A stretch of 64,000 nucleotides of DNA, from the NCBI RefSeq assembly GCF_037076525.1, contig NZ_AP029018.1, positions 1,947,001 to 2,011,000 of the forward strand, given 5' to 3'. How positions within the stretch are numbered: the stretch's first letter is position 1; each line of letters opens with the position of its first letter. Source of the stretch: Selenomonas sp. TAMA-11512. Lineage in GTDB: Bacteria; Bacillota; Negativicutes; Selenomonadales; Selenomonadaceae. The notes under the pieces were generated by a model. That model saw only the letters and a program-made list of their open reading frames with translations, searched no databases and was not told the origin of the DNA. The translations under genes were made by a program, and so were the position numbers. Shown piece by piece: positions 25,032-34,148 of the stretch.

Positions 25032-25570
25032 TTGAACGAAGAAGGGACGCTGACGATAAAAAAACTTCTCCCCCTCCTCTGCGCCATACTCCTTGCCGTT
25101 TGCAGCGGGCGGACAGCACAGGCGGCCGTTGCGCTCGCGGACGGTGTGAACCCTGCCGAATTTGCACAGTTTGCGAATGAGATTTTTGAGGATCCTCACC
25201 TTATTTCCACCCTCCTATACAATGCGCGTGCCTCCGATTTGCAGAACACACCGTTTTTTCCGCACGCACGAAGAACGGCGCTGCAGCTTACTTTCACATG
25301 GAGGGGGATGATCTGTTCTATTTGAAGATGACGTTTGACGAGGACAATGAGGAGCAACTTGACGATACGAGCAGTCTGTCCGTAACAGCCTATTATGCAG
25401 CCGGGATGGCAGATGACGAAATAACTGCGCTGCAAAAGAAGAGGATGATTCGTCAGGGCCACACCTTCACCTACCGTGCCTATTGTGCCTCTGCGGAGCG
25501 CACGATTATAAAGCGCTTGGTTTTCAATGGAACGGACAGCTCCGCCACAATCTTTGCCACGAGAAACTGA
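25032..25570 (+). pseudogene. Secreted protein gene broken at a T-tract
   Basis: Frame 1 (25032-25325) encodes a signal peptide, KKLLPLLCAILLAVCSGRTA ending AQA, then VNPAEFAQFANEIFEDP. After a run of six T at about 25252-25257 the frame is lost. The coherent continuation is in the next frame: GAAAYFHMEGDDLFYLKMTF to the stop at 25570. One extra T would join them into a single exported protein of about 175 residues. The start is also weak: only TTG 25032 or CTG near 25050 is available. It could be a pseudogene, a phase-variable gene or a sequencing error. The family is unrecognised. Confidence 0.6.
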
Positions 25571-25708
25571 TTTGGCTATGCGGGTGCTTTGCCCGCCCTA
25601 TAAGGGGCAGTTCCCTTCCATCGTCTGAAAGTGCCGGCTTTCACTGCGTTCAAGCCAAATTACTCTTGATCCGTCACTGCCTTAAAAAGGCGTTCATACT
25701 GCTTGCCG

Positions 25709-25748
25709 GTGCTGCCGCACATAAGTCATGTGCGGCAGCACTTTTATT
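25709..25748 (+). terminator. Strong plus-strand terminator
   Basis: GTGCTGCCGCACAT and ATGTGCGGCAGCAC form a 14-bp perfect stem followed by TTTTATTAT. It probably ends transcription from the broken secreted-protein gene. Nothing else is supported between 25571 and this site. Confidence 0.85.
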
Positions 25749-25783
25749 ATACCGTCTGCTTTGCATGCGGCACCGGCTCAACC

Positions 25784-25830
25784 CCATAATACAAAATGGG
25801 GCTGTGCACGAACAATTCCTGCACAGTCCC
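25784..25830 (-). terminator. Terminator of the TRAP catabolic operon
   Basis: GGGCTGTGCA and TGCACAGTCCC form a stem just past the glycerate kinase stop, followed in the minus direction by CATTTTGTATTAT. Confidence 0.65.
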
Positions 25831-25841
25831 GTCATTTTTCC

Positions 25842-26984
25842 TTATTTTGCTTTATACACCCGCAGCACCTGCTCGACCGTCGCCTCCAAGTTGACTTCCG
25901 CGACTTCTCTTTTCATCGCCTCCTCAAGAGTCATGACCTGCTGCAGAATGGGGAAATAGGCATCGATACCATGCTCATTCACGGCACGCGCTCCCTCAAG
26001 CGCCGCACCGCAGAAGGCAAGTGTCAGCGCCTTGGGAGAGATTTCCTTCGCTCTTTTCGCCACGCCGACGGGCGCCTTGCCCATCGCGCTCTGATGATCC
26101 ATGCGTCCTTCCCCCGTGATGAGGATATCGACGTCTTTGAGTGCTTCCTCGATGCACAGCATGTCGAGGACAAGCTCTATGCCGGGCGTGAGTTCGCCGT
26201 CGAGAAACGTGTGGAAGGCAAACCCCAATCCGCCGGCCGCACCCGCCCCTGCAAGATTCTTCCCCGATTTGCCGAGAGCTTCTTCCGCTATGTCCGCAAA
26301 ATCATTAAGCGCTTTGTCGAGCTCCTCGACAAGCGCGGGAGTCGCTCCCTTCTGCGGACCATAGACAGCAGACGCTCCATTGTCTCCGCAGAGAGGGTTC
26401 GTCACATCACAGGCGATGCGGAAGCGTACCTCTTTGAGACGTGCATCCATGCCGCCTGCATCGATCGAAGCCACGCGTGCGACATCGGCACCCGTCACGC
26501 CGACTTCAGCTCCATTCGCATCATGAAATTTCGCGCCCAATGCCGTGAGCATACCGAGACCTGCTTCATTTGTGGCACTGCCTCCAATGCCGATGAGAAA
26601 ATCCCTCGCACCCCTGTCGAGCGCATCGAGGATGAGCTCACCCAGACCATATGTCGTCGTGTGCAGCGGATTTCGCTTTTCCCGCGGCACCATGGGAAGT
26701 CCTGCCGCGTCCGCCATCTCAATGACGGCTGTCTTCGTCTGCGGCAGCCATCCGTATCGGCCGGATATGCGCTCCTCCAAGGGTCCTCGGACCTCCAACG
26801 TCACAATTTCGCCATGGAGCCCCTCGACAAGCGCATCCACCGTCCCCTCACCGCCGTCGGCGAGAGCATAGACGGCTGTCAAAGCCTCCGGAAAGAGACG
26901 CTTCACAGCGCGCTCGGCGGCAGCTCCCGCCTCCAGCGACGACATACTGCCCTTAAAGGAATCAATGGCGATTGTAACTTTCAT
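25842..26984 (-). CDS. Glycerate 2-kinase (GlxK/GarK class)
   Basis: Phosphorylates D-glycerate to phosphoglycerate (2-phosphoglycerate in characterised GarK/GlxK enzymes). The protein begins MKVTIAIDSFKGSMSSLEAG and shows ALADGGEGTVDAL, GIGGSATNEAGLGML and TGEGRMDHQSAMGK, all characteristic. 380 residues from ATG 26982-26984, which follows AGGAGG; the 16 extra codons of the open frame are rejected. It is the last gene of the TRAP operon, two bases after the dctM stop, so the substrate pathway should yield glycerate. Confidence 0.94.
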   Translation of the reverse strand: MKVTIAIDSFKGSMSSLEAGAAAERAVKRLFPEALTAVYALADGGEGTVDALVEGLHGEIVTLEVRGPLEERISGRYGWLPQTKTAVIEMADAAGLPMVPREKRNPLHTTTYGLGELILDALDRGARDFLIGIGGSATNEAGLGMLTALGAKFHDANGAEVGVTGADVARVASIDAGGMDARLKEVRFRIACDVTNPLCGDNGASAVYGPQKGATPALVEELDKALNDFADIAEEALGKSGKNLAGAGAAGGLGFAFHTFLDGELTPGIELVLDMLCIEEALKDVDILITGEGRMDHQSAMGKAPVGVAKRAKEISPKALTLAFCGAALEGARAVNEHGIDAYFPILQQVMTLEEAMKREVAEVNLEATVEQVLRVYKAK

Positions 26985-26985
26985 G

Positions 26986-28272
26986 TCAGCCTCCTGCACC
27001 CAATACCGGTATGTTGAATATAATCGGCACATACATATATATCAAGAGTATTATAAACTCTAAGACGAGATATGGGAAGACCTTTTTGGAGACTGCGCCG
27101 ACGGAAGCTCCCGTAATACTTGATGCCACAAATATGTTGACCGCCATCGGAGGCGTAATCATGCCGATCGATGTGTTGACAATGATGAGCAGCCCGAGAA
27201 CGACAGGATCCACTCCCAGCGCCACGGCAATCGGCAGAAGGATCGGTGTGACGAGCAGGATGATGGACTGCGTCTCCAGGAACATGCCGAGAAAGAGCAG
27301 TAGAAGGTTCATGACCAGGAGGATGATGAACTTCTCGCTAAAGATCGCCATGATGGTCGTCGAGAGAATCGTGGGGATATTTTCCGTCGTCATGAACCAA
27401 CTGAAAGGCGCAGACATGGAGACGACAAAGAGCACAATCGCGGACGACACACAGCTGTCGGCGAAAATCTTGTAGAGCTTCTTCCAGTTGAGCTCATTGA
27501 AGACGAACTTCGAAACAACTAATGCATAGACACAAGCGACCGCCGCCGATTCTGTCGGTGTGAATACCCCCGAGTAGATACCGCCGAGGATGATGATCGG
27601 CATCAGGAGCGCAAGAAAAGCATCCTTAAAGCGAACGATGTACTCCTTTGCCGGGTAGGATGTCATATCCGGCGAATCAAACTTCTTACAGCGGATCATG
27701 TTGAATATGCAGAGACCAAGAATCAGCATGATACCGGGCACCCACCCGCCGAGGAACATCGCCGTGACGGAGACGCCGGCCGTGACCGCATAGGTAACCA
27801 TGCCGATCGATGGGGGTATGACAACGCCGAGCGTACCGGAGGAGGCCGCAATTGCCGCCGTCGTGTCTATAGGGTAGCCCTTCTTTATCATTTTTGGAGC
27901 CGTGATACTTCCAATCGCCGCAACCGTCGCTGGATTCGATCCTGAAATTGCGCCGAAGAAACCGGAAGCGACGACCGAGATACAGGCTAAACGCCCCGGC
28001 AATCGCCTTAAGAGCAGCTCGATAAAACCGATCAGTCGATCGGAGATTCCTCCCTCCGCCATGATATTGCCGGCGAGAATAAAGAACGGCACCGCCATGA
28101 GCGTGAAGCTGTCAAGCTGTGTGAACATGCGTGTCGGCACCGCTGCCAGATACTGCATATTGTCAGTAGCAAACATGGCGATCGCTGCCGCCAGGCCGAG
28201 ACTGATGGCAATCGGCACCCCGATAAAGAGCATCAGGAAAAGTACAGCAAAAAGAATACCTGCTATTTCCAT
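26986..28272 (-). CDS. TRAP transporter large permease (DctM type)
   Basis: 428-residue, multi-span inner-membrane permease of a TRAP system, driving uptake of an organic acid with a sodium or proton gradient. Characteristic segments include ILAGNIMAEGGISDRLIGF, GAISGSNPATVAAIGSI and ITPPMAVNIFVASSITG. The start overlaps the dctQ stop (TAATG), indicating coupled translation. The ligand is not visible; neighbours point to a sugar acid. Confidence 0.94.
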   Translation of the reverse strand: MEIAGILFAVLFLMLFIGVPIAISLGLAAAIAMFATDNMQYLAAVPTRMFTQLDSFTLMAVPFFILAGNIMAEGGISDRLIGFIELLLRRLPGRLACISVVASGFFGAISGSNPATVAAIGSITAPKMIKKGYPIDTTAAIAASSGTLGVVIPPSIGMVTYAVTAGVSVTAMFLGGWVPGIMLILGLCIFNMIRCKKFDSPDMTSYPAKEYIVRFKDAFLALLMPIIILGGIYSGVFTPTESAAVACVYALVVSKFVFNELNWKKLYKIFADSCVSSAIVLFVVSMSAPFSWFMTTENIPTILSTTIMAIFSEKFIILLVMNLLLLFLGMFLETQSIILLVTPILLPIAVALGVDPVVLGLLIIVNTSIGMITPPMAVNIFVASSITGASVGAVSKKVFPYLVLEFIILLIYMYVPIIFNIPVLGAGG

Positions 28273-28760
28273 TACGTCTCCTCCCCTTTCTCAGGTATAT
28301 GCCGCAGCACGCGATAAGTGTAGAAGATGGCCATCAAGAGAATCCCGATAGGGATCAAAGCGTATACGATGCCCAACGGCAGTTTAAGCATAGGAGACAG
28401 CTTGCCTTGGCTGAGCATCTTCTCCACGACCACATAGCCGTAGTTCGCTAAAAAGATGGCGAAAGCATCCAATAAAACAGCGGTTAATATACGAAAACCG
28501 CGTATAACCTTCGGACTGCTCTTAAAAATCAGCGGAACGAGTTCAACGACAAAGTGCTTTTCCTGCAGCGAAGCAAGCATAAGTCCGAGATAGACGATTG
28601 CCACCATGCAGTATCTTGCAAACTCTTCGCTCCAAGGAATGGAAAACAACATCGTATATCGTCCGCATGTCGCTAAGAACACGACTGCCACCATAAGCAC
28701 CATGCAAACGACGGATATCTTCTCAACTCCACCGGCAAAGATACGAATGATTTTATCCAT
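28272..28760 (-). CDS. TRAP transporter small permease (DctQ type)
   Basis: 162 residues from ATG 28758-28760, preceded by GAGGTG. Four hydrophobic helices and the family motif WSEEFARYCMVAIVYLG are visible. It pairs with the downstream large permease and the upstream binding protein. Confidence 0.9.
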   Translation of the reverse strand: MDKIIRIFAGGVEKISVVCMVLMVAVVFLATCGRYTMLFSIPWSEEFARYCMVAIVYLGLMLASLQEKHFVVELVPLIFKSSPKVIRGFRILTAVLLDAFAIFLANYGYVVVEKMLSQGKLSPMLKLPLGIVYALIPIGILLMAIFYTYRVLRHIPEKGEET

Positions 28761-28834
28761 AAGGCACCTCGCAAAATAGAGAAAAGGTGAAGATGGAAGG
28801 GGGGCTGCCATCTCCACCTAATTCTTTGATGTTC

Positions 28835-29893
28835 TTATTTCGTTGCTGCCTGAATACGAGCCAGAAGATCCTGATCAATATTCAGAGAAGCATCGTTATA
28901 GACGCTCTTAACGGTCTCTTTCCACTCCGCCTTGTTGACGTCCGTAATAATGATGCCCTTCGACTCCATTTCAGCTCTTGCTCCGGCATCGATTTCCTGT
29001 GAAATCCTGCGCTGCTCACCCTTAGCGTATTGAGCCGCCTCGTCGAACCACTTCTTCTGCTCGTCGGTGAACCCGTTGTACTTGCCCTCGTTAATCATGA
29101 GAACGCAAGGGCTGTAGAAGAGATCGATCATCGAGATGTACTTTTGCACCTCATAGACTTTCGCCGTAAGGATGATGGCCAGGGGATTTTCCTGCCCGTC
29201 AACCGTCCCCTGCTGAAGCGCGGAGAAAATTTCGCCCCAAGCCATCGCTGTCGGTGTGCTTCCAAGCGCAGCGTAGGTTGCCATGTGCGAATGATTTTCC
29301 ATCGTACGGATCTTCATGCCCTGCAGATCTGCCGGTGTCTTGATTTCCTTTTTATTGTTTGTGACTTCACGAAAACCGTTCTCCCAAAATCCGACAGCTT
29401 TGATCCCCGTTCCGTCAAATTCAGCCAGAAGACCGTCACCGATCGGACTGTCAAAAACCTTGTAAGCCTGCTCACGATTTTCGAAGAGATACGGCAGATC
29501 GAGCGTGCTCCAGTTTGCCGTGTTCTTCGAGAACGCAGGAATCGGTCCTGTAGAAGAGAGTACCATGTCCTGCGTGCCGTTCGATACGGCATCCATCATG
29601 TCACTCTCACCGCCGAGCGCGGAGTTCGGATAGATGTCAAGCGTCATCGTGCCGCCGGAAAGCTCCTCCAGCTTCTGCTGCATCGCCTGCAGTCCCTTTA
29701 CATAATGTCCGTCGGGTGCTGTCGTGACGCCGACCTTCAAGTGTATCGAGGCTTCTTTCTTGCCTAGAAGCTGCGTACCCTCTTTTTTGTCGGCCGGTGC
29801 ATTCGAGGCGCCGCTGCCGCCCTCACCACCACAGCCTGCAAAGACAACTGCAACAACCGCCGTCATGAGAAGCGCGAGCCATTTCTTTTTCAT
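28835..29893 (-). CDS. TRAP solute-binding lipoprotein (DctP type)
   Basis: 352 residues. MKKKWLALLMTAVVAVVFAG precedes a lipobox cysteine (VFAG^C), so the protein is probably membrane-anchored and faces the periplasm. The TRAP ligand region is clear: LQGMKIRTMENHSHMATYAA with the carboxylate-binding arginine, then WGEIFSALQQGTVDGQENP. Start ATG 29891-29893; a 34-codon extension lacks a ribosome site. The conserved arginine supports a carboxylate ligand. Confidence 0.93.
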   Translation of the reverse strand: MKKKWLALLMTAVVAVVFAGCGGEGGSGASNAPADKKEGTQLLGKKEASIHLKVGVTTAPDGHYVKGLQAMQQKLEELSGGTMTLDIYPNSALGGESDMMDAVSNGTQDMVLSSTGPIPAFSKNTANWSTLDLPYLFENREQAYKVFDSPIGDGLLAEFDGTGIKAVGFWENGFREVTNNKKEIKTPADLQGMKIRTMENHSHMATYAALGSTPTAMAWGEIFSALQQGTVDGQENPLAIILTAKVYEVQKYISMIDLFYSPCVLMINEGKYNGFTDEQKKWFDEAAQYAKGEQRRISQEIDAGARAEMESKGIIITDVNKAEWKETVKSVYNDASLNIDQDLLARIQAATK

Positions 29894-30058
29894 GTCCAAC
29901 TTCCTTTCTTTACATACCTGATTTTCTATGAATCTCCAAACGTTCAAGGACAGCATAGACCGATGGATACGTTTCGTAAAGTGCTGCAACCCCATTTACG
30001 ACGTGGATGCTTGCACGTGCAGTTCACTATGACCTTTTGCAGGAGATTCCGACAGAAT

Positions 30059-30925
30059 TTATACCTGCGGGTTTTCCGGATGAAGCATTGTCTGGATTGC
30101 CTTGTCCAGAATTTCATCATCCCAAATCCTCTTCCAATCGTCACGAAGAACGAGGCGATTGCCTATGCCGATAGCAACCTTGCAGGCATCCGACACCGGA
30201 GGATTGCCCGGCAGGTAGCCGAGGAAATTGGCAGAAAGATTGAAGATATGTCCCGTGAGGAAGGAAACCGCCGCTTCCCTCGGAATGCCGCGGCGAACAG
30301 CCTCGTCGACCGTCTCCGCCATCGCGTAGAGCGTCGATGCGCCGAGAATTTCAACGAGCGTCGGCTCCAGAAACGCAATCTGCTCCGAGGTCATGATGAA
30401 AGCATTATCCGCGCGATACATCGCCTTTGCCGTCTTCTGCATGAGTTCGAACTTATCGTCCTCGCCGTTGATCTTGCTCATGACGATATCCTGATGTCCG
30501 CCCTCGCCGCCGAAACGATCTTCGAATGCTTCCTTCTCTTTTTGCCACTTGAAGTACGAAGGATGGCAGGGATGTGCAACGCCAAACGTGCAATCATCTC
30601 GAAGCGTAAGCTCCTTGGCGACCGCTGCCGCGGGGTCGAGAATCAGGAACGCAGTGCCCGGTTTCAGCTGAGGGACATACTCTGCAGAGAGCTTTTTAAT
30701 AAGCGTATCCGGCACGGCGAAGATGACGACCTCCGCAAAGGCAAGCGCTTCCTCAACAGGCGTTACCTTTAAACCGCGCTCTTTTTCAATGCGTTCCACT
30801 GCCGGCGGGAATGTCTCGACTAGCTTGACCTCAAACTCATCCGCAAAATGTGTAACGAGATTGTTCGATGTTCGAGTTCCCATCTTACCGCCGGCACCGA
30901 TAACGGCAACCTTAATCTTACTCAT
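30059..30925 (-). CDS. Rossmann dehydrogenase with PGDH-like C-terminus, D-apionate oxidoisomerase-like
   Basis: 288 residues. The NAD(P) loop GAGGKMGTRTSNNL opens the N-terminal Rossmann domain; GVAHPCHPSYF lies mid-protein; the helical C-terminal half matches the phosphogluconate-dehydrogenase C-terminal type. The best named relative I know is ApnO, D-apionate oxidoisomerase, which oxidises a branched sugar acid and moves a hydroxymethyl group. The match is from memory of the architecture, not an alignment. It sits between the split transketolase and the TRAP binding protein, so it should act on the imported acid. Other semialdehyde or 3-hydroxyacid dehydrogenase roles are possible. Confidence 0.7.
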   Translation of the reverse strand: MSKIKVAVIGAGGKMGTRTSNNLVTHFADEFEVKLVETFPPAVERIEKERGLKVTPVEEALAFAEVVIFAVPDTLIKKLSAEYVPQLKPGTAFLILDPAAAVAKELTLRDDCTFGVAHPCHPSYFKWQKEKEAFEDRFGGEGGHQDIVMSKINGEDDKFELMQKTAKAMYRADNAFIMTSEQIAFLEPTLVEILGASTLYAMAETVDEAVRRGIPREAAVSFLTGHIFNLSANFLGYLPGNPPVSDACKVAIGIGNRLVLRDDWKRIWDDEILDKAIQTMLHPENPQV

Positions 30926-30977
30926 ATAGCGTTTCCTCCTTAAAAGACGTACTTATCGTTTAGGCGACAGAGCAAGA

Positions 30978-31919
30978 TCAAATCTTCCCCAGCGCCTTTT
31001 TTACCACCTGCGTGATATTCTCTACACTGAAGCCCATATGATCTCCGAGCTCTTTAGCCGGGCCCGATTCCGCATAGTCCTCAAGCGCGATTCTCTTTAC
31101 CTTTACAGGTCTGTTTTCTGTAGCCAGACGACTGATATAGGAGCCTAACCCCCCATTGATATTGTGATCCTCGACGGTGACGACGAGATCCGTCTTCGCC
31201 ATTTCCTCGAGAATTTTATCCGGATTCTTTCCGTAGAGGATATTGATATCCGCGACAGTGACCTTTACGCCGGCCTTATTGAGAGCTTCCCCCGCAGCCA
31301 GGACGCGGTCGAGTACAAATCCGTTGGACAGTAAGAGCGCCTCTGTGCCGTACTCTTTGAGGACGGTAATACCGTCTTTAGAAAAGGGTGCATCGAGCGG
31401 GAAAACATCCTCTTCGCGGCCGGAACCTCCGCGAATGTAAACAGGCCCCTCAATCTCCGCTGCATACAGTGTCGCATGATAGAGCTGGTTGCCGTCCGCC
31501 GGTGTCAAAACGGTAAAATTCGGCAAGCTCGTCACGAATGAGAGATCTTCGTAGAACTGGTGCGTTACGCCCTCACGTTCACCGCCCAAACATCCCGCGT
31601 TAAAACCGGCGAACTTGACATTGAGATTCGTATAGCCGACGAAGGTGCGCATCTGTTCGCCTGCTCGCATGGTGATAAATCCGCAATATGTTCCGACAAA
31701 GGGAATCGCCCCTGTTGTTGCCATCCCGGCGGCGACGTCGACAGCCGCCTGCTCGGCAATGCCCGTCTCCACATAGCGCGTCGGATACTTTTCCGCTAGG
31801 GGAACCCCCCGCATGGATTTTAACGCGTCAGGGTAGACGCCATAGACATCCTTGCCGTTATCTGCCAGTTCCATCATCGCTGCCGCGAAAGCTTCACGAG
31901 TTCCTTTGAATGTAGCCAT
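30978..31919 (-). CDS. Split transketolase, C-terminal subunit
   Basis: 313 residues covering the pyrimidine-binding and C-terminal domains of transketolase. The catalytic glutamate region TRYVETGIAEQAAVDVAAGM is clear. Start ATG 31917-31919 follows GGGAGGGG and comes one base after the stop of the N-terminal subunit; the longer frame overlaps that gene and is rejected. Together the two halves form one TPP-dependent ketol transferase. Split transketolases with dedicated catabolic roles are known, for example apulose-4-phosphate transketolase AptAB. Confidence 0.9.
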   Translation of the reverse strand: MATFKGTREAFAAAMMELADNGKDVYGVYPDALKSMRGVPLAEKYPTRYVETGIAEQAAVDVAAGMATTGAIPFVGTYCGFITMRAGEQMRTFVGYTNLNVKFAGFNAGCLGGEREGVTHQFYEDLSFVTSLPNFTVLTPADGNQLYHATLYAAEIEGPVYIRGGSGREEDVFPLDAPFSKDGITVLKEYGTEALLLSNGFVLDRVLAAGEALNKAGVKVTVADINILYGKNPDKILEEMAKTDLVVTVEDHNINGGLGSYISRLATENRPVKVKRIALEDYAESGPAKELGDHMGFSVENITQVVKKALGKI

Positions 31920-31920
31920 T

Positions 31921-32742
31921 TCATTCCCCTCCCAACTCTTTCTGCACCGTCGCCCACTGCTCATCAGTAGGCAAGTTCTTATGCCAGGAATTGTCGTTTT
32001 CCATGAAGGAAACGCCCTTTCCTTTTATCGTGCGACATATGATTGCATGCGGCTGTCCTTTTTTGCCCTTCGCGATCCGAATAGCGGATTTGATCTCATC
32101 TATGTTGTGTCCGTCGATCTCCTGCGTATGCCATCCGAAAGCTCGGAAGCGATCCGCCGGATTGTTGATGCCGATGGTGTATTCAATCGTTTTGTAGCTC
32201 TGCCATCCGTTCATGTCGACAAAGACGACGAGATTGTCGAGTTTGTGCCCCGTACCGACATTGACGCCTTCCCATATAACACCTTCCTGCAACTCACCGT
32301 CGCCGCAGATGACGTATGTGTAGTAATCCCTGTTATGCGCTTTTGCCGCGATCGCCATACCGGCGCCGATGGCAATACCGTTGCCCAGCGACCCGGTCGT
32401 CATATCGATGCCGGGGACACCGCTGTGCATCGAGGGATGTCCCTGAAAGATGCTGCCCAGAGCGCGCAGGTTAAAGTGCTCCACCTTCGGCTGCAGATAC
32501 CCGCGCTCGTTGAGTGCCGCGTACCAAATAGGCGTCGCGTGCCCTTTCGAAAGAATGAAGCGATCTCGATCCTCCCAGTTCGGATTCTTGGGATCAATGT
32601 TCATCGTGTCAAAGTAGAGTGTCGTCACAATATCAGCGCACGATAGAGCAGGTCCGGGATGTCCGTCCTTCCCTTCATATATCATGCGAACCGCTTCATA
32701 GCGCAGCCTTTTTGCCTTCTTTTCAAGATCCGCTGTCTCCAT
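31921..32742 (-). CDS. Split transketolase, N-terminal (TPP-binding) subunit
   Basis: 273 residues. The ThDP pyrophosphate/Mg motif begins at GDGELQEGVIWEG (about residue 145) and GHPGPALSCADIVTTLYF and ILSKGHATPIWYAAL carry the N-terminal substrate-site histidines. It lacks the second half, which is the next gene. It is the first gene of the TRAP catabolic operon and is preceded by a strong promoter. Confidence 0.92.
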   Translation of the reverse strand: METADLEKKAKRLRYEAVRMIYEGKDGHPGPALSCADIVTTLYFDTMNIDPKNPNWEDRDRFILSKGHATPIWYAALNERGYLQPKVEHFNLRALGSIFQGHPSMHSGVPGIDMTTGSLGNGIAIGAGMAIAAKAHNRDYYTYVICGDGELQEGVIWEGVNVGTGHKLDNLVVFVDMNGWQSYKTIEYTIGINNPADRFRAFGWHTQEIDGHNIDEIKSAIRIAKGKKGQPHAIICRTIKGKGVSFMENDNSWHKNLPTDEQWATVQKELGGE

Positions 32743-32815
32743 GAGAAATCCTCCTTCACAAAAACCACATAATCACGCGCTTGTTATAAGTCGTCTGATG
32801 TCTTCTGTGTTGTAT

Positions 32816-32843
32816 TTTATACTCGTATGTTCAGGATTGTCAA
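32816..32843 (-). promoter_or_regulatory. Promoter of the TRAP catabolic operon
   Basis: Minus strand TTGACA (32843-32838), 16 bases, TATAAA (32821-32816). It precedes the seven genes from the split transketolase to glycerate kinase, about 70 bp before the first start codon. I see no clear GntR half-site pair. Confidence 0.7.
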
Positions 32844-32882
32844 GTATTTTTTGAAAATTTTCTTAACTCGATTTAACAATAA

Positions 32883-32945
32883 AAATAGGAGCCGTCATGC
32901 GCTCCATCTATAAAAAACAATAAATGAGCACACGACGGTCTCCTA
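32883..32945 (-). terminator. Terminator of the gntR gene
   Basis: ATAGGAGCCGTC and GACGGTCTCCTAT pair with one bulge around an AT-rich loop directly after the gntR stop; in the minus direction it is followed by TTTTTATT. Confidence 0.75.
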
Positions 32946-33668
32946 TCAATTATCGGACGCCTCCCAAGGCTGCAGCGAATAGCTGACGACATTGGCGATG
33001 GAATACGTGTCTCTCTTTTCAATCAAATCATAGATTCTTTGATGACTGTCCAACACTCGCATTGCTGATTGTCTTCTATGTGAAACCGCAATGGAGAGAT
33101 GAATATAGTCGATCAGACTTTGATATATATTGCGCAGCACTTGATTCTTGGACGCTTTGGCGAGGAGCTTATGAAACGCCATATCGTTTTTGAGCAGGCG
33201 CTCTTTGTCATAATGACTCTCTGCTGCTATGGACTTCAGCTCCTGCACATTTTCCTTGAGCAGCAGACGTTCTTTTTCGTTCCGGTTATAATTCTTTAAA
33301 ACTTGCTCAAGAATATCGATCTCAATGATACGTCGAAGTTCTTCAACATTTTCTTTATCCGGACTGGCCAAGAGCAGATGATAAAACAGCGTATCATAGA
33401 CCGCATGATTTTCGCCATCGGACATAAATGTCCCGATGCCATGACGCATTTCGACAAGCCCCTGTGCCGATAAAATTTTCAATCCCTCGCGCAGCGAGCT
33501 TCGCCCCACGCCGAAGAGCTCACACAGCTCATTTTCATTGGGCAATCGCTCACCGGCTTTCAGATTTCCTTTGCGAATTGCTTCCTTGATTCCACGTACA
33601 ACGATTTCTGTAGCGGATTGCGCCTCATAGCGCACATCGGTTGTGATTTCCTTCTTTTCCTGCATCAT
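32946..33668 (-). CDS. GntR-family regulator, FadR subfamily
   Basis: About 240 residues. The winged helix is LKAGERLPNENELCELFGVG followed by RSSLREGLKILSAQGLVEMR, then an FCD-type helical effector domain with KNDMAFHKLLAKAS. FCD regulators typically respond to sugar acids or other carboxylates. It lies upstream of the TRAP operon in the same direction but behind its own terminator, and is its obvious candidate controller. The start is uncertain: ATG 33666-33668 is used, with an in-frame TTG at 33683. Confidence 0.9.
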   Translation of the reverse strand: MMQEKKEITTDVRYEAQSATEIVVRGIKEAIRKGNLKAGERLPNENELCELFGVGRSSLREGLKILSAQGLVEMRHGIGTFMSDGENHAVYDTLFYHLLLASPDKENVEELRRIIEIDILEQVLKNYNRNEKERLLLKENVQELKSIAAESHYDKERLLKNDMAFHKLLAKASKNQVLRNIYQSLIDYIHLSIAVSHRRQSAMRVLDSHQRIYDLIEKRDTYSIANVVSYSLQPWEASDN

Positions 33669-33689
33669 ATTGTATCTTTTCAACTTTCC

Positions 33690-34148
33690 TGATCCTTATG
33701 GCACGGTTTCTACCTAATATATTAATATAGCCGAACTCTCCTGTTTTTACAAATACATATTTGCAAAAACTCGTACATTTCGAATATATCAAAGGGCTTC
33801 CTATACTCTCTATAGACCGGAACACGGTGAGAGTACGTGTTCTGTTCATCTGTTATTTCAAGTGCAGCTTCTTTGCTGCATTGCGCGGCGGACATGTCAT
33901 TGTGAACGATGTACGAACGGCAGAAATACAACGTCGTCTCGCAGCGGAAACGGGATATATAATTCCTCTTTACCTCAGACTATTATAATAAGCAAAAAAA
34001 CATCTAGGAAAAAAGATTTATTTGTGATAATATGTGGTGTACAAAACTAAGAATACTTTTGCGAATGGTTGTGTCACCTTAAAATACGTTTTGTCGTCAC
34101 GGCTTCCGAAGGAATTCCACGGATATAGAAAGGTCGAGTTTACAGATC
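33690..34148. other. Gene-poor region before tpsB, possible gene remnant
   Basis: No convincing gene. A plus-strand frame at 33878-33990 reads ALRGGHVIVNDVRTAEIQRR in sequence resembling real protein, but it has no start and a short stop-bounded length, so it may be a remnant. A plausible extended -10 (TGTGATAAT, 34023-34031) lies 120 bp before tpsB. Confidence 0.35.
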
